Assembly: GCA_031267995.1 (NCBI GenBank)
Contig: JAIRXZ010000204.1
Coordinates: forward strand, 1 to 9,263
Reading direction: 5' to 3'
Length of the DNA stretch: 9,263 nucleotides
DNA from: Odoribacteraceae bacterium
GTDB taxonomy: Bacteria; Bacteroidota; Bacteroidia; Bacteroidales; Marinifilaceae
Shown: in pieces, positions 6,428 through 9,263 of the stretch
How the letters are laid out: every line of letters begins with the position of its first letter
How positions within the stretch are numbered: the first letter of the stretch is position 1
Translations under genes and position numbers: made by a program
Notes under the pieces: model-generated
What the model saw: the letters and a program-made list of their open reading frames with translations, nothing else
Database searches by the model: none
What the model was told of the DNA's origin: nothing

Positions 6428-7176
6428 CCCGCCGGATCATCCCCTGCCTGGATGTCAAGGAGGGACGCACCGTCAAGGGGGTCAATTTCGAGCACTTGCG
6501 GGATGCCGGCGACATCGCCGAACTCGCCGAACGATACTCGCGGGAGGGCGCCGACGAGCTGGTGTTCCTCGACATCACCGCCAGCCACGACCGCCGCGCT
6601 ACCGCCCGCGACTGGGTGACTCGCGTGGCGGAGGTCACCCGCGTCCCCTTCACCGTTGGCGGCGGCATCACCTCCGCCCGCGACGTGGAGGAGCTGCTGC
6701 GTCGAGGCGCCGACAAGGTCTCCATCAACTCGGCCGCGCTGGACGATGCCTCCCTCGTCAACCGCCTGGCGCGCTCCTTTGGCAGCCAGTGCGTTGTGGT
6801 GGCCATCGACGCCCGCGTGGAGGGCGACGCCTGGCGCGTCTATCGCCAGGGCGGCCGCGTGGCCACCTCCCGCGAGCTGTTCGAGTGGGCAAGCGAGGTG
6901 ACCGACCGCGGCGCCGGCGAGATTCTCTTCACCTCGATGGATCACGACGGCACCCGCCGCGGCTTCGCCCTCGAGGCCATTGCCCGCCTCGCCACCACCT
7001 TGCCCGTGCCGGTCATCGCCTCCGGGGGCGCCGGCGCCGTCGAGCACTTCAGAGACGTTTTCGTCGACGGGAAGGCCGATGCCGCCCTCGCCGCCGGCAT
7101 CTTTCACTTCGGGCAAATCACCATTCCCGCGCTCAAGGCGTACCTCGCCCGCGAGCACGTTACAGTCAGATTATAA
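6421..7176 (+). CDS. hisF: Imidazole glycerol phosphate synthase, cyclase subunit
   Basis: HisF is the barrel-shaped cyclase half of the HisH-HisF complex. It uses ammonia from HisH to convert PRFAR into imidazole glycerol phosphate and AICAR, the latter feeding purine synthesis. The catalytic aspartates fall at the canonical positions: Asp11 in IIPCLDVKEGRTVKG and Asp130 in VVAIDARV. Other family marks are FTVGGGI, DKVSINSAA, FTSMDHDGTRRG and VIASGGAG. At 251 residues it has normal length. It overlaps hisA by 7 bp, so its translation is probably coupled to hisA. Confidence 0.97.
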   Translation: MLARRIIPCLDVKEGRTVKGVNFEHLRDAGDIAELAERYSREGADELVFLDITASHDRRATARDWVTRVAEVTRVPFTVGGGITSARDVEELLRRGADKVSINSAALDDASLVNRLARSFGSQCVVVAIDARVEGDAWRVYRQGGRVATSRELFEWASEVTDRGAGEILFTSMDHDGTRRGFALEAIARLATTLPVPVIASGGAGAVEHFRDVFVDGKADAALAAGIFHFGQITIPALKAYLAREHVTVRL

Positions 7177-7185
7177 ACTATCAAC

Positions 7186-7785
7186 ATGGAAAATCTCAAT
7201 TACAATGCCGATGGACTCGTCCCGGCCATCGTGCAGGACAACGACACCCGCGTGGTGCTGATGCAAGGGTACATGAACGCCGAGGCGCTGCAACGCACGC
7301 GCGAAAGCGGCCTCGTTTGTTTCTATAGCCGGTCGCGGCGATGCCTGTGGACGAAGGGGGAGACCAGCGGCAATTTCCTGCGCGTGAAGGCGATCCTCGC
7401 CGATTGCGACCGGGATTCGCTCCTCGTCAAAGCTACCCCCGACGGCGCCACCTGTCACACCGGCCAGGACACCTGCTGGGGCGAGCGCAACCTCCGCGCC
7501 GACGATTTCCTCGGCTACCTCCAGGCGTACCTCCGTCGCCGCCTCGAGGCGTCGCCCGACGAGTCGTACACCGCCCGCCTCGCCCTTGCCGGCGTCAACA
7601 AGGTGGCGCAGAAGGTGGGGGAGGAGGCCGTCGAGCTGGTGATCGAGGCCATGCGCGACGACGACGCGCTGCTCCTGGAGGAGGCCGCCGACCTGATGTA
7701 CCACTACCTCGTCCTGCTCCTGGTCAAAGGGCGCACCCTGGAGGAGGTCATCGACGTGCTGCGCCGCCGCCACGGGAAGGGGTGA
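7186..7785 (+). CDS. hisI: Bifunctional phosphoribosyl-AMP cyclohydrolase / phosphoribosyl-ATP pyrophosphatase
   Basis: This HisIE fusion catalyses steps two and three of the pathway: removal of pyrophosphate from PR-ATP, then opening of the adenine ring of PR-AMP. Residues 1 to about 105 are HisI. Zinc ligands are Cys74, Cys90 and Cys97 in the segments DCDRD, TCHTG and DTCW, and Asp73, Asp75 and Asp77 are the expected magnesium ligands. Residues about 112-199 are HisE, an all-alpha MazG-like domain with the paired metal motifs ExxE (Glu147, Glu150) and ExxD (Glu166, Asp169). Length 199 is normal for the fusion. It is the last gene of the operon, 9 bp after hisF. I see no convincing terminator in the 15 bp before the convergent gene. 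Confidence 0.96.
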   Translation: MENLNYNADGLVPAIVQDNDTRVVLMQGYMNAEALQRTRESGLVCFYSRSRRCLWTKGETSGNFLRVKAILADCDRDSLLVKATPDGATCHTGQDTCWGERNLRADDFLGYLQAYLRRRLEASPDESYTARLALAGVNKVAQKVGEEAVELVIEAMRDDDALLLEEAADLMYHYLVLLLVKGRTLEEVIDVLRRRHGKG

Positions 7786-7800
7786 AGGCACCGCGGCGGC

Positions 7801-8505
7801 TCACGGCTCTATCCTGAACTTGACGCTCACCGCCGCCTCCAGCTTGATCTTCCGGAATTCGATGTTCGCGAACAGCTTGCTACTCCCCGACTGGGCGCCC
7901 GTCAGCATCGCCCGCGTTTGAACCCCGAAAGTCTGCCCGCCGAGCGCCGGCACGACGACCTCCACCACGTGCACGGCCTCCCTCACGCGCGTGCCCAGCG
8001 CCCCGGCCATCACCTCGGCATTCTCCCTGGCCTCCAGCACGGCGCGTCGCCGCAGATCCAGCAGCACGCCCCTCGCCCCGGAAAACTCCACGCGCTCCAG
8101 GGAGACGTTAGAAATGCCCTCCTCCTCAAGCTCGACGATCACCCGCGCGGCCATCACGGCGTCGTGCACGAGGAGGCTGTAATTCTTCGCCTTCAGCACC
8201 TCCTGCGATTTCAGCACGAACTTCTTGAAATTGCTGGAGAGGTCGCCCACCTCCAGCTGTTTTTCCGCGTCGATCCCCAGCGCTTCCAGCCGCGCCACCA
8301 TCCGTTGCTCCAGATCCTCGACGGACATCTTCCCGCGCGTATCCTTCTCCGCCAGGGTGATAGAGATGTACACCCTGTCCGGCGTCACCATCGAATCCAC
8401 CCGCGCGGAGGTCTCCAGGTAGGGCATGTCGATAAAATTCTTCTCCTGCGCCACGCCCGCGCCGGCGGCCAGCAGCCCTGCAATCATCAAAACAAAAGTT
8501 TTCAT
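7801..8505 (-). CDS. Secreted SIMPL (DUF541) domain protein
   Basis: The 234-residue product begins MKTFVLMIAGLLAAGAGVAQ, a Sec signal peptide probably cut after Gln20. No lipobox cysteine is seen, so a soluble periplasmic protein is likely. The rest fits the SIMPL/DUF541 family (BP26/OMP28-like). It has an early beta-rich RVYISITL, then an ISNVSLERVEFSG strand, then a helix LRRRAVLEARENAEVMAGALG, where the spaced alanines and ALG are characteristic. No catalytic residues are known for the family and its role is poorly defined; cell envelope functions have been suggested. ATG 8505 is chosen for the signal peptide. The frame stays open upstream to the window edge, but that part runs through a promoter-like site and the repeat array. 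The gene converges on hisIE and is probably independent of histidine synthesis. Confidence 0.85.
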   Translation of the reverse strand: MKTFVLMIAGLLAAGAGVAQEKNFIDMPYLETSARVDSMVTPDRVYISITLAEKDTRGKMSVEDLEQRMVARLEALGIDAEKQLEVGDLSSNFKKFVLKSQEVLKAKNYSLLVHDAVMAARVIVELEEEGISNVSLERVEFSGARGVLLDLRRRAVLEARENAEVMAGALGTRVREAVHVVEVVVPALGGQTFGVQTRAMLTGAQSGSSKLFANIEFRKIKLEAAVSVKFRIEP

Positions 8506-8533
8506 ATAGTACTCTTTTAAATTATTAAAAGCG

Positions 8534-8549
8534 GTCGGCACCAGCCGAC
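8534..8549 (-). other. Small hairpin at the 5' end of the SIMPL-gene mRNA
   Basis: GTCGGC (8534-8539) and GCCGAC (8544-8549) form a 6-bp stem with a 4-nt loop. If transcription starts a few bases after the -7 box at 8555-8562, this would be the first structure in the transcript. It could stabilise the 5' end. It is too short to be a terminator. Confidence 0.4.
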
Positions 8550-8554
8550 GCCGG

Positions 8555-8562
8555 CAAAGATA
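8555..8562 (-). promoter_or_regulatory. Bacteroidetes -7 box upstream of the SIMPL gene
   Basis: The minus strand reads TTATCTTTGCCG here, an exact TAnnTTTG match and the same 12 bases as the his promoter at 509-520. It lies 49 bp before the ATG at 8505. The -33 region is weak: TGGG stands where TTTG would be at 19-nt spacing. The predicted 5' leader is about 40-45 nt. Confidence 0.55.
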
Positions 8563-8656
8563 AGAAGCCCCGGTAATAAACCCCACCGCGGGCGGGATTT
8601 CTTTGAAAAAACGCGAGGGCAACCCGCCGAGGCCTGTCGTGGTTTTAGGCCTTTCC

Positions 8657-8768
8657 GTGTTTTTCAAAAACACGTTCGTTTTGCCCGTTTTTACCTTCGA
8701 GATGGCCGAAAACACGTTTGTGTTTTTCAAAAACACGTTCGTTTTGCCCGTTTTTACCTTCGAAATGG
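8657..8768. repeat. 63-bp direct repeat (three 21-bp units) in the left array
   Basis: GTGTTTTTCAAAAACACG starts at 8657 and again at 8720. The copies stay identical through the following TTCGTTTTGCCCG and TTTTTACCTTCGA segments, diverging after 8768. Each copy opens with an inverted repeat, GTGTTT-ttcaa-AAACAC, that can form a hairpin. The 63-bp length is exactly three basic periods, which indicates a higher-order duplication. Confidence 0.8.
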
Positions 8769-8796
8769 TCGCTGGCACGGTCGTGTTGGGAAAAAA

Positions 8797-9006
8797 CACG
8801 TCTGTGATTATGAAAAACACGTCTGTGATTATTAAAAACACGTCTGTGATTTTTATAAACACGTCTGTGATTTTCATAAACACGTCTGTGATTTTTATAA
8901 ACACATCTGTGATTTTTATAAACACGTCTGTGATTTTCATAAACACGTCTGTGATTTTCATAAACACAGACGTGTTTTTCATAAACACAGACGTGATTTT
9001 TTCCAA
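8797..9006. repeat. Ten near-perfect 21-bp tandem units, last two inverted
   Basis: Cores begin at 8797, 8818, 8839, 8860, 8881, 8902, 8923, 8944, 8965 and 8986, exactly 21 bp apart. The first eight read CACGTCTGTG (one has CACATCTGTG at 8902). The last two read CACAGACGTG, its reverse complement. Unit 9 with its spacer (CACAGACGTG, TTTTTCATAAA) is close to the reverse complement of unit 1, so the whole unit orientation has flipped while the 21-bp phase is kept. The spacers are A- and T-rich, unlike the GC-rich genes around. Confidence 0.9.
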
Positions 9007-9051
9007 AAAACCCGTGTTTGGCGCCATTTCAGGGGTGAAAAGCGCCAACAC
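9005..9051 (-). terminator. Strong hairpin, possible minus-strand terminator inside the array
   Basis: GTGTT-GGCGC (9014-9024, one bulged T) pairs with GCGCCAACAC (9042-9051). Inside it, TTTCA (9027-9031) pairs with TGAAA (9036-9040) around a GGGG loop. Read on the minus strand, the stem is followed by GGG and then six T (9010-9005), which resembles an intrinsic terminator for a transcript entering from the right edge. The three-base gap before the T run weakens the call. It could simply be a by-product of the dyad repeats. Confidence 0.35.
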
Positions 9052-9263
9052 GCGCGTCGCGACACGCCCGGCGCCAGCGCGTGACGAAGACGCACCGGTG
9101 GGGTGAATGTCGCGACCGGTAAGGGTTTTCGATACTCCGGTGGCGATCTTCGTTACCCCTGTTTTCCCTGTTTTTACCCCGAAAACGTTCCGCCCTACAG
9201 CTGTAACGCTCCGCCCTACAGCTGTCGCGCCAGGCGTGTCAGCGGGAGGGCGCGACGCTACAG

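Larger units (their letters stand above)
8638..9263. repeat. Long 21-bp-periodic array with AC-N4-GT dyad cores
   Basis: A 21-bp period can be followed in fixed phase from about 8638 to the last bases of the window, where ACAG at 9260 is in register, so the array continues beyond it. The middle (8797-9006) holds ten near-identical AT-rich units made of a CACGTCTGTG-type core plus an 11-nt spacer such as ATTTTTATAAA. To the left is a 63-bp (3 x 21) unit present twice (8657-8719, 8720-8768). To the right are GC-rich diverged units, including two copies of CCGCCCTACAGCTGT at 9190 and 9211. Because ACN-NNN-GTN reads Thr-x-Val on both strands, each strand carries Thr-x-Val heptads. The minus frame is open from 9261 through the array. 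Whether it is coding is unresolved; I know of no family for it. Confidence 0.8.

Noticed and set aside
8797..9006. CRISPR array
   Set aside because: The period is only 21 bp. The segments between cores are near-identical instead of unique, and no cas gene is present.
7801..9051. A single 416-residue protein joining the heptad repeats to the SIMPL domain
   Set aside because: The Sec signal peptide begins internally at the ATG at 8505, with a promoter-like box before it. A signal peptide in the middle of a protein would be unusual, so the upstream open frame is treated as a separate matter.
8603..9106. A 167-residue plus-strand protein across the repeats as a confident gene
   Set aside because: It needs a TTG start, has no clear promoter, and the same DNA is open on the other strand. 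The heptads follow from the dyad repeat, so coding is possible but not supported enough to list as a gene.

Overview
The window is dominated by a complete, GC-rich histidine biosynthesis operon on the + strand, in the order hisG-hisD-hisC-hisB-hisH-hisA-hisF-hisIE (717-7785). Several features suggest a GC-rich member of the Bacteroidetes (Bacteroidales-like). HisG is the long form, HisB and HisIE are both fused bifunctional enzymes, and most starts lack a Shine-Dalgarno sequence. Two promoter-like sites match the Bacteroidetes -7 consensus TAnnTTTG exactly (510-517 on +, 8555-8562 on -). The genus cannot be named from the sequence alone.

Layout. 1-300 is a repeat region: a 168-bp unit, duplicated in tandem, carries nested palindromes built on GAGACGTAGC/GCTACGTCTC. 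300-486 holds nothing recognisable. 487-670 is a compact his control region. It has a Bacteroidetes-type promoter, a candidate 22-residue leader peptide with five His in seven residues, a possible antiterminator pairing, and an intrinsic terminator with a 13-bp stem and GCAA loop. 717-7785 is the operon. Genes are tightly packed or overlapping (ATGA overlaps at hisD/hisC and hisC/hisB, ATGTTAG at hisA/hisF), so it is probably one mRNA with translational coupling. All the catalytic residues I checked are present. Together the eight genes encode every pathway-specific step from PRPP + ATP to histidine except histidinol-phosphate supply from outside; HisB and HisIE each cover two steps and HisH/HisF form the glutamine-dependent synthase.

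Convergent to the operon, with only 15 bp between stop codons, is a secreted SIMPL/DUF541 protein gene (7801-8505, -), which has its own promoter-like sequence.

From about 8638 to the right edge lies the strangest part of the window: a 21-bp-periodic array. Its middle (8797-9006) is AT-rich and nearly perfectly repeated, and its flanks are GC-rich and diverged but hold the same phase to the last bases. Most units centre on an AC-N4-GT dyad, spaced two helical turns apart. The dyad encodes Thr-x-Val heptads on both strands. Near the right end of the perfect block the repeat orientation flips without loss of phase. Its function is unknown; it may be a coding heptad-repeat gene, a protein-binding array or a minisatellite.
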